In this document: in pieces, positions 1 through 8,628 of the stretch
Numbering within the stretch: position 1 is the stretch's first letter
How the letters are laid out: every line of letters begins with the position of its first letter
From: Rhodothermaceae bacterium Tc-Br11_B2g6_7
Lineage (GTDB): Bacteria; Bacteroidota; Rhodothermia; Rhodothermales; Salinibacteraceae
DNA: 37,768 bases
NCBI GenBank assembly: GCA_001564055.1
Contig: LKNB01000028.1
Coordinates: forward strand, 1 to 37,768
Reading direction: 5' to 3'
Notes under the pieces: generated by a model
Seen by the model: only the letters and a program-made list of their open reading frames with translations
Told to the model about the DNA's origin: nothing
The model's database searches: none
Made by a program: the position numbers and the translations under genes

Positions 1-67
1 GCCATTGAATTGCCAACAGCGTAAAGGGCTCCCTGTGTGGACGCGTGTAGCTCTACAGGGCGACGGT

Positions 68-99
68 TACAATTGCGGTGTGATACAATTGCGGTGTGA
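68..99. repeat. 16-bp tandem repeat, two copies
   Basis: The 16-mer tacaattgcggtgtga occurs twice head to tail (68-83 and 84-99). It lies about 20 bases beyond the stop codon of the TonB-dependent receptor on the minus strand. No function can be assigned; it may be a local slippage duplication. Confidence 0.7.
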
Positions 100-118
100 G
101 CGTATACGGCACCGGATC

Positions 119-2050
119 TCAGAACCGCCACTGCGCACCGATGAGCCACCACCGCTCGGGCATGGGGGCGGCGAAGATTTCGCTGTAGGAGACGTCAAAC
201 ACGTTGCGCACTTCGGCTGAGAGCTGTAGCGCCCGGTCGGCAAAGGGGAGGCGATAGGCGCCGCGTAGATCTACCACGCCGTACGGATCACCATCGAGCG
301 GGTCCTTCCACAGGCCCTGCACGCCCAGCTGGACCGACGCGAGCCTCATCATGAGGTTGCTCTGCACGAGATGGCGCGCGTTGGTGAGCGCGTACTTGAA
401 GGTCACGCCGTCCTCCACATCGCCGAGGGAGGCATCGAGGTAGGTGTACGATGCCGTGGCGCGGAGCTGCACGGGTCCGACGACGCGGTTGCCTTCCGCC
501 TCCACCTCCACGCCGCGCGTCTGCACCTGTAGCAGGTTGCGTGCGAGAAAGACCGTGTCAGCAGGCGTGAGCTGCGCAAAGTCGATCAGGTCTCGGGTGT
601 CGCGCTGAAAGGCGGTGGCATGCAGGGAGAGGCCGGGGCCGGGGTAGACGTCCACGCCGGCTTCGTACGCCCAGGCGCGCTCGGCCCGGAGGTCCGGGTT
701 GCCGAGGTCACGCCCGCGAGGCGAATCCAGCTCGGTGTTGAAGTAGCGCTCGATGTAGGTGGGCGCCCGGACGGCCCGACTGATACCGCCCCGCAGCGTC
801 AGCGCCTTGCGGTTGTAGGCGATTCCCACCTGCGGGGTCGCTTCGACCCCATAGCCCGGGTCGGCATCGACGCGGCCGCTGGCGTTGAGCGTGAGGCGGG
901 CGGTGGGCTGGTAGCGCGTGGTCAGGAACGCCCCGCCGGAAGCGTCCTGATGGCGGCCCATGTTGTTGCTGTCAATGCCCCGCACGGTACCCGACACACC
1001 GCCGGTGAGGCGCAGCTGCGAGGAGAGCGCGCGTGAGGCGTGGGCCTGTGCCTCCAGCCGGCGGCTCGTGTGTTCGTTCGCGGGCGTCTGCGGGTTGTAG
1101 ATGTAGGTGTCGTCGTGCTGCCGGGCGTGTAGCTGCAGCGTCCACTGCGTGGGGGCGGCGGGCGCGGCGCTGAGGCGCGTCTGCGCCCAGAGGGTGGTGG
1201 TGGCCTCCCGCGCCGTGTCGCTGGGCAGGCCGCTGTAAAACTGGAACGCGTTGAAGTCGCGCGTATCGACGCCCCCGCGGGCATAGAGCGTGGCCCGGTC
1301 AAAAGCGTGGCTCACTGCCGCACTGGCCACCTCCCGCTGAAAGTCCGTACGCACAGCACCGTCGGGGCTACGCACCGGCTCACCGGCCTCATTGCGGATC
1401 ACCTGCCCATCGCTCTCCTGGGCTTCGGCCGAAGTGCTCCAGAGCGTACGGTCCCCGTGCTGCCGTGCCGCTCCCCGCACATCGTAGAGGCCGTGGCGTC
1501 CGGCCGTGCCTTCCACGCTGCCGCTGAAGCCGCGAGCCTCGGCGGCCGCGTGCAGGCCCGCGTGTGTGAAGAGCTGCACCACGCCCCCGATGGCATCCGG
1601 GCCGTACATCGCTGCGGCCGGCCCGCGCAGCACCTCAATGCGCGCGATCTCCGCCAGCGGCACGGGGAAGTCGGCCAGGAAGTGTCCGGTCATCGGGTCG
1701 TTGAGCCGGGCGCCGTCCAGCAGCACCAGCACCCCGTTGAAGGTGGAGCCGCGCATGGTCAGGTCGCTCTGCACCCCAAACCCGCCGCGGCTCTGCACCT
1801 CAAGACCGGCGACCGTCCGCAGTAGCTCATCGTACGAGGTAACGGGCAAGCGCTGCAGGTCGCGCGCGGTCCACACCGTCACGCGTCGCCCCGACAGGCG
1901 GGCTTCCTCCGCCAGCCGCGTGGCCGTGACCACCACGCTGTCGGGCAGGGCACCCTCCAGTTCCACCTCCTGCGCCGTCGCCGTTCCCGGGCACAGGACT
2001 GCTACAATCAACATACTTGCGAGGGCGAGTCCTGCGTACCAATGCGTCAT
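119..2050 (-). CDS. TonB-dependent outer-membrane receptor
   Basis: Predicted outer-membrane beta-barrel receptor (643 aa) for TonB-driven uptake of a siderophore, vitamin or similar ligand. The chosen ATG gives a clean signal peptide (hydrophobic residues about 7-20, AxA-type site near residue 26). Then follow a TonB-box-like stretch DSVVVTATR, a plug domain with LLDGARLNDP, IEVLRGPAAAMYGP and IGGVVQLFT, and a long barrel ending in the aromatic WRF. The frame is open a further 72 codons upstream, but that extension is arginine-rich and would bury the signal peptide, so I reject it. The length is normal for the BtuB/FepA-like family. The substrate is unknown: I found no riboswitch or Fur-like box upstream and no transporter partner beside it. 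It is transcribed divergently from the Uma2 gene. Confidence 0.93.
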   Translation of the reverse strand: MTHWYAGLALASMLIVAVLCPGTATAQEVELEGALPDSVVVTATRLAEEARLSGRRVTVWTARDLQRLPVTSYDELLRTVAGLEVQSRGGFGVQSDLTMRGSTFNGVLVLLDGARLNDPMTGHFLADFPVPLAEIARIEVLRGPAAAMYGPDAIGGVVQLFTHAGLHAAAEARGFSGSVEGTAGRHGLYDVRGAARQHGDRTLWSTSAEAQESDGQVIRNEAGEPVRSPDGAVRTDFQREVASAAVSHAFDRATLYARGGVDTRDFNAFQFYSGLPSDTAREATTTLWAQTRLSAAPAAPTQWTLQLHARQHDDTYIYNPQTPANEHTSRRLEAQAHASRALSSQLRLTGGVSGTVRGIDSNNMGRHQDASGGAFLTTRYQPTARLTLNASGRVDADPGYGVEATPQVGIAYNRKALTLRGGISRAVRAPTYIERYFNTELDSPRGRDLGNPDLRAERAWAYEAGVDVYPGPGLSLHATAFQRDTRDLIDFAQLTPADTVFLARNLLQVQTRGVEVEAEGNRVVGPVQLRATASYTYLDASLGDVEDGVTFKYALTNARHLVQSNLMMRLASVQLGVQGLWKDPLDGDPYGVVDLRGAYRLPFADRALQLSAEVRNVFDVSYSEIFAAPMPERWWLIGAQWRF

Positions 2051-2302
2051 ACCAGCGATCATACCCGTTGAAAAGGACGTGCCCAACCTACGCACGGGAC
2101 GGCTGGGCTGCCATGAATCCACGTTAAAGCTGACTGTGGGCCTGCGCCAGCGTTTACTTGATGGGTCACACAGACGGAGACACCACGGCCGCGGGTTCTG
2201 CGGTGATAAGCTATGGTGTGCTTGCAGCAGGATCTGCACAGCGATCGCACAGTAGTAATTATGCATATGTACACGATCCCTTCACATCCGTCAGGGTCTG
2301 CT

Positions 2303-2956
2303 ATGGCAACAGCTATTGATGCGCCGCGCGACACCTCTGCTCTCGACGCTGTCATGCGGGCCACGCTCCCCTGCCAGCGCATGCGTATCCAGTTGGAAGA
2401 GCCCCTTTCCGATGAAGCATTCCACGCGCTCTGCGCCAGGAACGAAGGACTCTCTATTGAGCAAGATGCTGACGGCACCCTCACGCTTATGAGCCCAACG
2501 GGTGGTACCTCTGGAATCCGAAACTTCTACATCTACCGCCATCTTGCGGACTGGATTGAGGATGAAGGTGGTGGGTTTGGCTTCGATTCGAGTACCATGT
2601 TCAAGCTTTCCAATGGTGCATATCGGATGCCTGACGTAGCGTGGGTACAGCACGAACGGTTCGCTTCGCTCACTCCAGAAGAACGCGACGGGTTCGTGCC
2701 CCTATCCCCCGACTTCCTCATCGAACTCCGCTCGCCCTCTGATCCACTGGATGTACTGAAGAGCAAAATGAACGAGTACATGCGCGCTGGCGTGCGGCTT
2801 GGCTGGCTCATTGATCCGTTGACGGAAACGGTCACCATCTACCAGCCGGATACGCCCCACACCATGCTTGACCGCCCCGATACCGTAACTGCCGAGACCG
2901 TGGTCGCCGGATTTACGCTGCCTATGAAACGCATCTGGGATCCGTTGGCGACGTAG
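2303..2956 (+). CDS. Uma2-family (DUF820) putative endonuclease
   Basis: A 217-aa protein of the Uma2 family, which has the PD-(D/E)XK restriction-endonuclease fold; the biological role of the family is unsettled. Visible landmarks: an N-terminal helix region with PLSDEAFHALCARN, the strand LTLMSP, the acidic PDVAWV motif, and FLIELRSPSD followed by LKSKMNEYMRAGVRLGWLID, which carries the E-x(n)-K arrangement of the predicted active site. An upstream in-frame ATG cluster (2213-2300) has no family similarity, so the ATG at 2303 is preferred. It stands alone, divergent from the receptor gene and convergent with the lipoprotein gene. Such genes often occur as scattered multicopy families; nothing here shows recent transfer. 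Confidence 0.85.
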   Translation: MATAIDAPRDTSALDAVMRATLPCQRMRIQLEEPLSDEAFHALCARNEGLSIEQDADGTLTLMSPTGGTSGIRNFYIYRHLADWIEDEGGGFGFDSSTMFKLSNGAYRMPDVAWVQHERFASLTPEERDGFVPLSPDFLIELRSPSDPLDVLKSKMNEYMRAGVRLGWLIDPLTETVTIYQPDTPHTMLDRPDTVTAETVVAGFTLPMKRIWDPLAT

Positions 2957-2990
2957 CACCTGCTTCCTCGGGTTTAACCTCCTGCGCAGC

Positions 2991-3734
2991 CTACCGCAGT
3001 TCGACGGCGATGTCGTGCAGCACCACATCCGACACATGCTGCAGGCTGTCCGTCCCGATGTACGACCCGTACTGCTCGATCGTGTCCTCGGTCAGGTGCG
3101 GCACCTCGTAGTTGCCATAATCCTGAAAGCGGATGCCCTCCACCATCTGGGTGTTTTCGGCGATGCGCAGGCGCGAACCGCCGTCGTTGGTGTGGAAGTA
3201 GTAGGCAAGGTAGTCCATCGTGTGGTCATCGGGATGAAACCAGTAGATGAACCGGTCTTCGTGGTCAAGGCCGCCGTCTTCTTCCGCGAAGGTGACCTCT
3301 ACCTGATGATAGGGCTGGGTGCGCACCGTGTCGGTGCCAAGGTAGCGGGGCTGCACGGCCGGGTCCTGCAAGAAGTACGGCAGCAGGGCGAAGTACACCA
3401 CCGAGTTAACCGCGGTGACAGCGCTGTCCCGCTCGTCCTCCGGGATGTCGGCCGGTTCGCCATCAACGGTGCGGGTGAGGCCGTCGTTAGAAAGGGTGTC
3501 TTCTACGCGGCGGCCTTCGTCGTCTTCGTACGTGCGGGTGTACGCGAACTGGCCACCGTCGCGGTCAATCACAAACCCCTCATCGCGGAAGGTGAACGAG
3601 ACGATGGCCTCATCCAGCAGGTCCATCCCATGCGCCGCGATGGACTTGTCGATGAGCGCCTCGGCGTCAGGCGGGCCGGGGGTGCAGGCGGCCAGCAGGA
3701 GCAGGCAGGTGGTCAGAAGGGCGGCAGTGCGCAT
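2991..3734 (-). CDS. DUF6503-like lipoprotein
   Basis: A 247-aa predicted lipoprotein. The N-terminus has a short hydrophobic signal ending in the lipobox LLAAC with Cys17. The mature part is acidic and begins with an AEALIDKSIAAHG helix; it then shows a series of beta-strands (FTFRDEGFVIDRDGG, YTRTYEDDEGRR, YHQVEVTF, RFIYWFHPDDHTMDYLAYYF). This layout matches the Bacteroidota DUF6503 family and loosely the LolA-like fold. Function is unknown; it sits in the cell envelope. The gene is convergent with Uma2, with 34 bases between the stop codons and no obvious terminator. Confidence 0.8.
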   Translation of the reverse strand: MRTAALLTTCLLLLAACTPGPPDAEALIDKSIAAHGMDLLDEAIVSFTFRDEGFVIDRDGGQFAYTRTYEDDEGRRVEDTLSNDGLTRTVDGEPADIPEDERDSAVTAVNSVVYFALLPYFLQDPAVQPRYLGTDTVRTQPYHQVEVTFAEEDGGLDHEDRFIYWFHPDDHTMDYLAYYFHTNDGGSRLRIAENTQMVEGIRFQDYGNYEVPHLTEDTIEQYGSYIGTDSLQHVSDVVLHDIAVELR

Positions 3735-3909
3735 ACAGGGCTGGTGTCATTCATTCAACAGGTGCGAGCCCCGCTGCTACGACGAACCCTGCTATTGGGT
3801 CATCCCGAACTTACGCACGCACCTGACCTGAATCAATTGCCAACTCTTGCAGGTGTCAGCTGGTCGGGGTATCCTGTACGGTAGGTTTGCTCACCGATTT
3901 AAGTGGCAC

Positions 3910-4680
3910 ATGCATACGTTCAGGTGGTGGTGCCGACGCAAAGACGTTGTACGTCAGAGGGTGCTTCTACGAGGCTTCAGGCATACCGTCCGGGCATCGC
4001 TCCTTTGGCTATTTCTCCTCTTGACGATTGCTCCGCAGGCACTTGCACAGGAGCGCACAGACGCGCCCACGGGCACCATTCAAGGACAGGCGCTGCTTGC
4101 GCAAGACTCCACCACGGTCATGCCGGGTACAAACGTGGTCTTGCTACGGGAAGATACCACCTTCACGTGGGTGACTGCCAACATCAAGGGCCACTTTACC
4201 ATCGCCGATGTGCCTGCCGGTAGGCACACCCTTCGCACGAAGCATGTCGGGTATGTGCCCAACGAGCGCGAGGTGGAGGTCGTGGCAGGCAAAACGACGG
4301 AGGTGACCCTTTATGTCGGTATGTTTGTTTCAGAAGACGACCTGATTTTTAGTCCCTCGGATGCTGAAAGGGACCTGGGAGAGGGTCGGATAATACTGTT
4401 GGAAGACAGCAACGTCGTGAGGCTCACTCAGCTTTCCACGGAGTGCGCCGATGCACTTGATCGCATCAGGTCGGAGGTGGGGCAAGAGTTGTTCGGGATC
4501 GAGCATCGCACGGTAGCAAAGGACGACGACCAGCTGTTTGAAGTGTGGATCCAAAGCATTCGGGCCTATAACGACGTGGTGAAGGCCTATCTTGAAGAAA
4601 CCCACGGGGAGGACTGGGAGGAGTGGGTCCGTGAGCGGACCTGGGAGCGCGCGTGGGAAGAGGTGCCCGCGTGCCCCTGA
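3910..4680 (+). CDS. secreted carboxypeptidase-regulatory-like domain protein
   Basis: A 256-aa exported protein. A long basic N-terminus precedes the hydrophobic stretch LLWLFLLLTIAPQALAQ with an ALA|Q-type cleavage site. A CarboxypepD_reg-like beta-sandwich of about 85 residues follows (GTIQGQALLAQ, PGTNVVLLRED, GHFTIADVPAGRHTLRTKHVGY, REVEVVAG). Such modules usually sit at the N-terminus of TonB receptors or surface proteins. Here the C-terminal 110 residues are instead an acidic, helical region rich in Trp and Glu that I do not recognise. The start is uncertain: upstream and downstream alternatives exist, and the signal peptide is unusually long from this ATG. Confidence 0.75.
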   Translation: MHTFRWWCRRKDVVRQRVLLRGFRHTVRASLLWLFLLLTIAPQALAQERTDAPTGTIQGQALLAQDSTTVMPGTNVVLLREDTTFTWVTANIKGHFTIADVPAGRHTLRTKHVGYVPNEREVEVVAGKTTEVTLYVGMFVSEDDLIFSPSDAERDLGEGRIILLEDSNVVRLTQLSTECADALDRIRSEVGQELFGIEHRTVAKDDDQLFEVWIQSIRAYNDVVKAYLEETHGEDWEEWVRERTWERAWEEVPACP

Positions 4681-4795
4681 GGAGGCGTAGACCACCATGC
4701 CACGGAAACAGCCGTTGCACAGGTAGTACCATGAGCCACGCAATGCCAGTGTGCATTGCTCCCTCAATAGCTTCCAACAACACCGTGAGGTTGCT

Positions 4796-5221
4796 ATGAC
4801 CCCCTCTCTTGCAACGAAGTATCGTGGTTTGGCCTTGCTGCTATTACGGCTGGGCGTAGGACTCATCTTTGTGGTCGCCGGCTGGGATAAGCTGATGGAC
4901 ATCTCCGGCCCGCAGGCCTTTTTTGCTGACATCGGCATCCCGCTGGCCGGTCTGATGGCTTGGGTCGTGGCCATCGTGGAGTTCGTCGGTGGGCTGATGG
5001 TGCTGGCTGGCGCTTACATCCGCATTCCCACGCCGCTCCTGGCGGTTATCATGGTGGTGGCTCTCTTCACCGTAAAGCTGGAGCAAGGCTTCGGTGCCAT
5101 GCGGCTCGACCTGATGCTGCTGGTTGCGGCGCTGGCGCTGTTCATCCTCGGCAGCGGAAAGTATTCAGTCGATCACATGATGCAAGGCGATACGACCGAC
5201 GCAACCCCTGCAGCTTCATAG
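4796..5221 (+). CDS. DoxX-family membrane protein
   Basis: A 141-aa protein with four predicted membrane helices (GLALLLLRLGVGLIFVVAG, the MAWVVAIVEFVGG region, LLAVIMVVALFTV, LMLLVAALALFIL). The GWDKLMD motif after helix 1 and a second-helix IVEFVGG motif are typical of DoxX/YphA-like proteins. Members are small inner-membrane proteins, some tied to thiol or redox homeostasis; the substrate here is unknown. The ATG at 4796 is chosen because it directly precedes the conserved part. A rho-independent terminator lies 20 bases after the stop codon. Confidence 0.88.
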   Translation: MTPSLATKYRGLALLLLRLGVGLIFVVAGWDKLMDISGPQAFFADIGIPLAGLMAWVVAIVEFVGGLMVLAGAYIRIPTPLLAVIMVVALFTVKLEQGFGAMRLDLMLLVAALALFILGSGKYSVDHMMQGDTTDATPAAS

Positions 5222-5243
5222 CTACGTGGGGTTTATGTAAACG

Positions 5244-5284
5244 AAAGCGCCTCCCGGCTTCTATGCCGAGGGGCGCTTTTCTCT
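5244..5284 (+). terminator. rho-independent terminator after the DoxX gene
   Basis: A GC-rich imperfect inverted repeat (aaagcgcctcccggc / gccgaggggcgcttt) with a six-base loop is followed by a T-rich run (ttttctctttt). It starts 22 bases downstream of the DoxX stop codon. Confidence 0.8.
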
Positions 5285-5366
5285 TTTCGTGACATGCCGG
5301 TCCCACATGCTGGCTGAATCAGGGCTGCTGCGGCGGGCTTCTATCCCCTTCTTTCCGGTGCGAGCT

Positions 5367-5726
5367 TCAGGCAGGTTTGGGATCCGTGCGGAAGCTCTCC
5401 AGCGCTTCCTCTACACTATCATACGAGGTGAACGCCGAGCCCAGCAGGCGGGTGATCACGAACACCCCGTGCACACGAGCGCCCATGTTGGCCAGGCGGA
5501 TGTCGCCGCCTTCTTTGCGCATGGACGTTTGCGCGGCGATGAGCGTCCCGATGCCCGAGGAATCGATAAACGTGGTTTCCTGCATATCCACGACGACCTG
5601 CAATTGCTCCTCTTCTTTCAGCCGGTCGATGGTGCTTTTAAACTCATCCCCATCGATACTGCCCAGGAATTTGCCTTTCAATTCGATAATGACCGCGTGG
5701 TACTGCTCCTTCACGTGAATGCTCAT
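5367..5726 (-). CDS. STAS-domain anti-sigma factor antagonist
   Basis: A 119-aa single-domain protein of the SpoIIAA/RsbV type. It shows YHAVIIELKGKFLGSIDG, then VVVDMQETTFIDSSGIGTLIAA, where the serine pair after FID corresponds to the usual phosphorylated Ser, then GGDIRLANMGARVHGVF. Such proteins bind an anti-sigma kinase (RsbW/SpoIIAB type) when dephosphorylated and release the sigma factor, or scaffold other switches. No RsbW-like kinase or PP2C phosphatase is in the window, so the partner is elsewhere. The ATG at 5726 is preferred over one 15 codons upstream because it begins right at the first strand. Confidence 0.88.
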   Translation of the reverse strand: MSIHVKEQYHAVIIELKGKFLGSIDGDEFKSTIDRLKEEEQLQVVVDMQETTFIDSSGIGTLIAAQTSMRKEGGDIRLANMGARVHGVFVITRLLGSAFTSYDSVEEALESFRTDPKPA

Positions 5727-5822
5727 AGCAACAGGGGGGTACGTGAGAAAAGCTGAGGCGACACAGGTCACGTATACCCTCTTTCCTGCCTGCGTGTTAC
5801 ATATGTACAGGCCGCGCCTCTC

Positions 5823-7985
5823 CTATTTATCGTTGTCTGGAGGTCTGGACGGGGGCGGCGGGTCTGTCGGGGGCTGCGGTGGTGAAGGGGGGTCCTGCTC
5901 CAGCGCTTGGGCCTGGGCTTCGAGGCGCTCGGCCTGCTGCCGGAGGGCCTCGGCGCGCCGCCGCAGTTGCTCGGACGAAGGCTGCGCGAGTTGCTGAATC
6001 AGCGCTTGCAGGCTATCCAGCCGGGCCTGCTGCTGCTCTGACGGACGGACAAGTGCCTGCGCACGGGCCATCAGGCTATCCACGCGGGCCCGCTCTTCGG
6101 CGGAGGGTTGCTGGAGGTCGCGGAGCATCGCCGTAACGCTGTCCATCTGTGCGCGGCGCTCAGGCGTGAGCTCCGTGAACCCGCGCAAGCGAGACCGGAG
6201 GCTATCGATGTGGGCCTGCTGCTCGGGTGACGGTTGATACATAGACCGGGCCTGTGCTATCAGGCTGTCTCTGCGGGCACGCTGTTCGGCGGAGGGTTGG
6301 TAGATGGAGCGAGCCTGTGCCATCAGGCTGTCCAGCTGGGCCTGCCGCTCCTCTTGCGAGAGGCCCCGCCATGAACGAAGCTCAAGCGTATCGCGCGCGG
6401 CTCCCCGGTGCTCATTCCACCAGTGGGGGCCTTCCAACCCCTGCGGGTTCGCTATCAGGCTGTCGAGGGCGAGACGCTCAAGCGCCTTACCAAAGGCCTC
6501 CATCGACTCCCCGAAGGCCGTGATCCCGCGATGTAGCGTTGGAAATCCTCCCACGCGCAGGCTATCCATCACAAAAGCGAAGTCCTCAGCGCGCAGCGTA
6601 CGCAACGAGTCATTCTTCATAAAGACGCGCGCGGACGGGTCGCCCCGAAAACGCACCATGGCGGTGGAATCCGCGAGCCACTTCACCGCCGGGTCGTTGA
6701 AGCGGAGCTGGAGCGTGTCCTCCCCCAGCCTGACGTCATGAGTGAACGTTGAGGGTTGCGCCGTCGTGTCGGCCGTCGGGAGCGGCAGGCCGAGGGCCGC
6801 GGCCCAGCCGCCCACCTGAGGCGGGGTGAGAGCGGCGAGCGTTGACTGCTCGACGTCGGGACGACTGGTGACGTCACTGGCAGGAGTGGAGGCCAGAAGC
6901 ACGCCGGCCGCCAGCAGGCCCAGCATAGCGGTCGCCCCCACGCCTGCAGCTGCGCGCCAGCCGTCGACCAGGCGTTGCTGCACAGGCTGGCCGAGGATAC
7001 GGCGGATGCGCTGCAGGAGGGCGCCATTCGTAGCTGCGGGGGCGGGGTGCCACGTGGGCTGCCGCAGGGCCTCAAGATGGGCGAGGGCCCGGGCGTAGGT
7101 CGCTCGCTTGCCTGTGAGTTGCACCACCCGGTCGTCGCAGCAATGCTCCCGCTCCATCCGGATGCGGCGGGAGATCCACCACGTCGCTGGATGGAAAAAG
7201 AGCAGCGTCTCACCCACAACCTGCAGCCATCCCACCAGGGCATCATGCCGTTGGATATGGGCCAGTTCATGCATCAGAATAGCTTCGATGTACGCCGGCG
7301 GCATCCCGGAGAGCATGCTCGCGGGCAACAGCACGACCGGCCGCCACCAGCCAATGACCATGGGGACGGTGGCCCGGGAGGATGCTACAAACCGCACTGC
7401 ACGATGCACGCCTACCCGATTTGCAACCTGTCTTGCCTGTCTGGCCCAGGCCTCGGGCAACGGCGAAACCCCTTGCGTGCGAAGCTGCCGGACATACCAG
7501 AGGCTCCCGCCCAGGCGCAGCATCAGCACCACGACGCCCATCAGCCAGAGCGCCGCCAGTACAGGCAGCGCCATCGTCCATGACGGGCTATTCGCAGCGT
7601 CGCTTACTGCGGTGGTAGCTGAGGTGGCCTGGGTCTCAAGGGGCATCAGCGCCTCCGCTGCGAGGGCGGTTTCGAACGCCTGCTGCTCAGCGCCGGTCAA
7701 TACAGGGGTTGGTGCAACGGGGATGGACTGCGTGGCCGGGGTACCGACCAGTGCTACCGTAGCAACGGGCAGCACCAGCAGTGCCGTGAACGTGCCCACA
7801 CACAGCGCGTAGCGAACGCGCGCGCTTCGCTCGCGCGATAGCCACAGGCCGAAGGCCAGAAGCCCAGCCAGCACCATGCCCTGCCACAGGGCATGCACAA
7901 GCGCCCAACTGACGGGCTCCAGAAAGGGAAGTAGAGGCTCCAGACGCGTAAGGAGGTCCGACAGCAGGGGCGTATCGTGTAGCAT
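5823..7985 (-). CDS. BlaR1-like M56 membrane metalloprotease with repeat tail
   Basis: A 720-aa integral-membrane zinc protease partner of the BlaI repressor encoded just upstream (3 bases between genes). In order: hydrophobic segments in residues 25-50, 60-80 and 137-157; the cytoplasmic catalytic loop with HELAH (239-243) and MEREHCCDD (near 278-285), as in the M56 family; another membrane helix near 346-366; then a long periplasmic region. M56 BlaR1/MecR1 proteins sense an envelope signal and trigger cleavage or release of BlaI. The C-terminus has no penicillin-binding domain. Instead, residues 552-677 form six exact 21-residue repeats centred on DSL, followed by an Arg/Gln/Glu coiled coil and a Pro-rich tail (PPSPPQPPTDPPPP). 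The sensed ligand is therefore unlikely to be a classical beta-lactam. Confidence 0.9.
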   Translation of the reverse strand: MLHDTPLLSDLLTRLEPLLPFLEPVSWALVHALWQGMVLAGLLAFGLWLSRERSARVRYALCVGTFTALLVLPVATVALVGTPATQSIPVAPTPVLTGAEQQAFETALAAEALMPLETQATSATTAVSDAANSPSWTMALPVLAALWLMGVVVLMLRLGGSLWYVRQLRTQGVSPLPEAWARQARQVANRVGVHRAVRFVASSRATVPMVIGWWRPVVLLPASMLSGMPPAYIEAILMHELAHIQRHDALVGWLQVVGETLLFFHPATWWISRRIRMEREHCCDDRVVQLTGKRATYARALAHLEALRQPTWHPAPAATNGALLQRIRRILGQPVQQRLVDGWRAAAGVGATAMLGLLAAGVLLASTPASDVTSRPDVEQSTLAALTPPQVGGWAAALGLPLPTADTTAQPSTFTHDVRLGEDTLQLRFNDPAVKWLADSTAMVRFRGDPSARVFMKNDSLRTLRAEDFAFVMDSLRVGGFPTLHRGITAFGESMEAFGKALERLALDSLIANPQGLEGPHWWNEHRGAARDTLELRSWRGLSQEERQAQLDSLMAQARSIYQPSAEQRARRDSLIAQARSMYQPSPEQQAHIDSLRSRLRGFTELTPERRAQMDSVTAMLRDLQQPSAEERARVDSLMARAQALVRPSEQQQARLDSLQALIQQLAQPSSEQLRRRAEALRQQAERLEAQAQALEQDPPSPPQPPTDPPPPSRPPDNDK
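5955..6332 (-). repeat. six tandem 63-bp repeats in the M56 gene
   Basis: On the minus strand the codons for D-S-L/V recur at residues 552, 573, 594, 615, 636 and 657, a perfect 21-residue (63-bp) period. Each unit reads roughly DSLxAQARSxYQPSxEQxAR. A degenerate seventh unit (RAEALRQQAERLEAQ) follows. The period equals three heptads, which suits a segmented coiled coil. Confidence 0.85.
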
Positions 7986-7988
7986 AGC

Positions 7989-8372
7989 TTAGTCCTCGTC
8001 GTCGAGTGCGTCCAGAAGGTCACGGATAGCGCGCAGTTCATCGGCCGTTACCCGCTCAGACGAGAGCGCGCGCAACACCAGCTTGTCGGTTGCGCCGCCA
8101 AAGGCGCGTTCGACAAGGTCGTCCACCAATTGCCGCTGCGTGATGGAAGCATCCACCCGGGCCTCGTAGACGTGGGCCCGCTGCGACTCATCGCGGGACA
8201 CGAGGCCCTTCTCAAGCATCAGCTGGAGCTGTTTTAGGATCGTGGTGTAGCCCGTGGTGTCCGCGCCCACAGCGGTTTGCACCTCGCGAACCGTAGAGGG
8301 CCCCCGCTCCCAGAGCACCCGCAGGAGCTCCAACTCGGCAGGGGTGGGCATGGGGGGCGAGGAATTGGGCAT
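7989..8372 (-). CDS. BlaI/MecI/CopY-family transcriptional repressor
   Basis: A 127-aa winged-helix repressor. Its N-terminal domain has ELELLRVLWERGPSTVREVQ and the recognition-helix region TTGYTTILKQLQLMLEKGLV. The C-terminal helices (residues about 85-120) should mediate dimerisation and contain the segment usually cut when signalling occurs. It heads a two-gene operon with the M56 protease. A strong inverted repeat 36-66 bases upstream of the start is its probable operator, so it likely represses its own operon. The length is typical for the family. The ATG at 8372 leaves only a short Ser/Pro leader before the domain. Confidence 0.93.
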   Translation of the reverse strand: MPNSSPPMPTPAELELLRVLWERGPSTVREVQTAVGADTTGYTTILKQLQLMLEKGLVSRDESQRAHVYEARVDASITQRQLVDDLVERAFGGATDKLVLRALSSERVTADELRAIRDLLDALDDED

Positions 8373-8407
8373 AGCGCGGGGTCGTTTAGGGATAAACTAC
8401 GACATTC

Positions 8408-8438
8408 TTCGTACAAACATACGAAAAGTTTCGTATGT
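8408..8438. promoter_or_regulatory. probable BlaI operator: three spaced half-sites
   Basis: The 10-base arms acatacgaaa and tttcgtatgt flank a 2-base centre, giving a 22-bp near-perfect palindrome at 8417-8438. A third half-site, ttcgta at 8408-8413, faces the tacgaa at 8420-8425, so the half-sites run ttcgta, tacgaa, ttcgta. The location just upstream of blaI fits autorepression. The AT-rich stretch next to it (8441-8450) could hold the promoter. Confidence 0.75.
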
Positions 8439-8628
8439 GCAAATATTTTTGCGGATAGTGTACGATCGGTAATGCGGGTAGCGCTGGTGCTCCGGTCCTT
8501 CGGAGTGGTAACGAGAGGAAGTGCTTCAGAAACGAGATCAGCCAGCGCGTCGGAAAGCCCTACAGCTTCCGTCCCTGTACGGGTGCCCTTTCAACATGAA
8601 GGAGCGATGGGGGCTGTCCTTCGCCTAT

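Noticed and set aside
2051-2266. N-terminal extension of the first TonB receptor by 72 codons
   Set aside because: It would place an Arg-rich segment before a clean signal peptide that starts at 2050.
2051-2302. Possible cobalamin or other riboswitch upstream of the first TonB receptor
   Set aside because: None of the aptamer blocks (gggaatcc, cccgcaactgta, gccaggagacc) is present on the minus strand here.
3015-3884. Long plus-strand open frame opposite the DUF6503-like lipoprotein
   Set aside because: It mirrors a real gene on the other strand, has no family motifs and no signal; an antisense artefact of GC-rich coding sequence.
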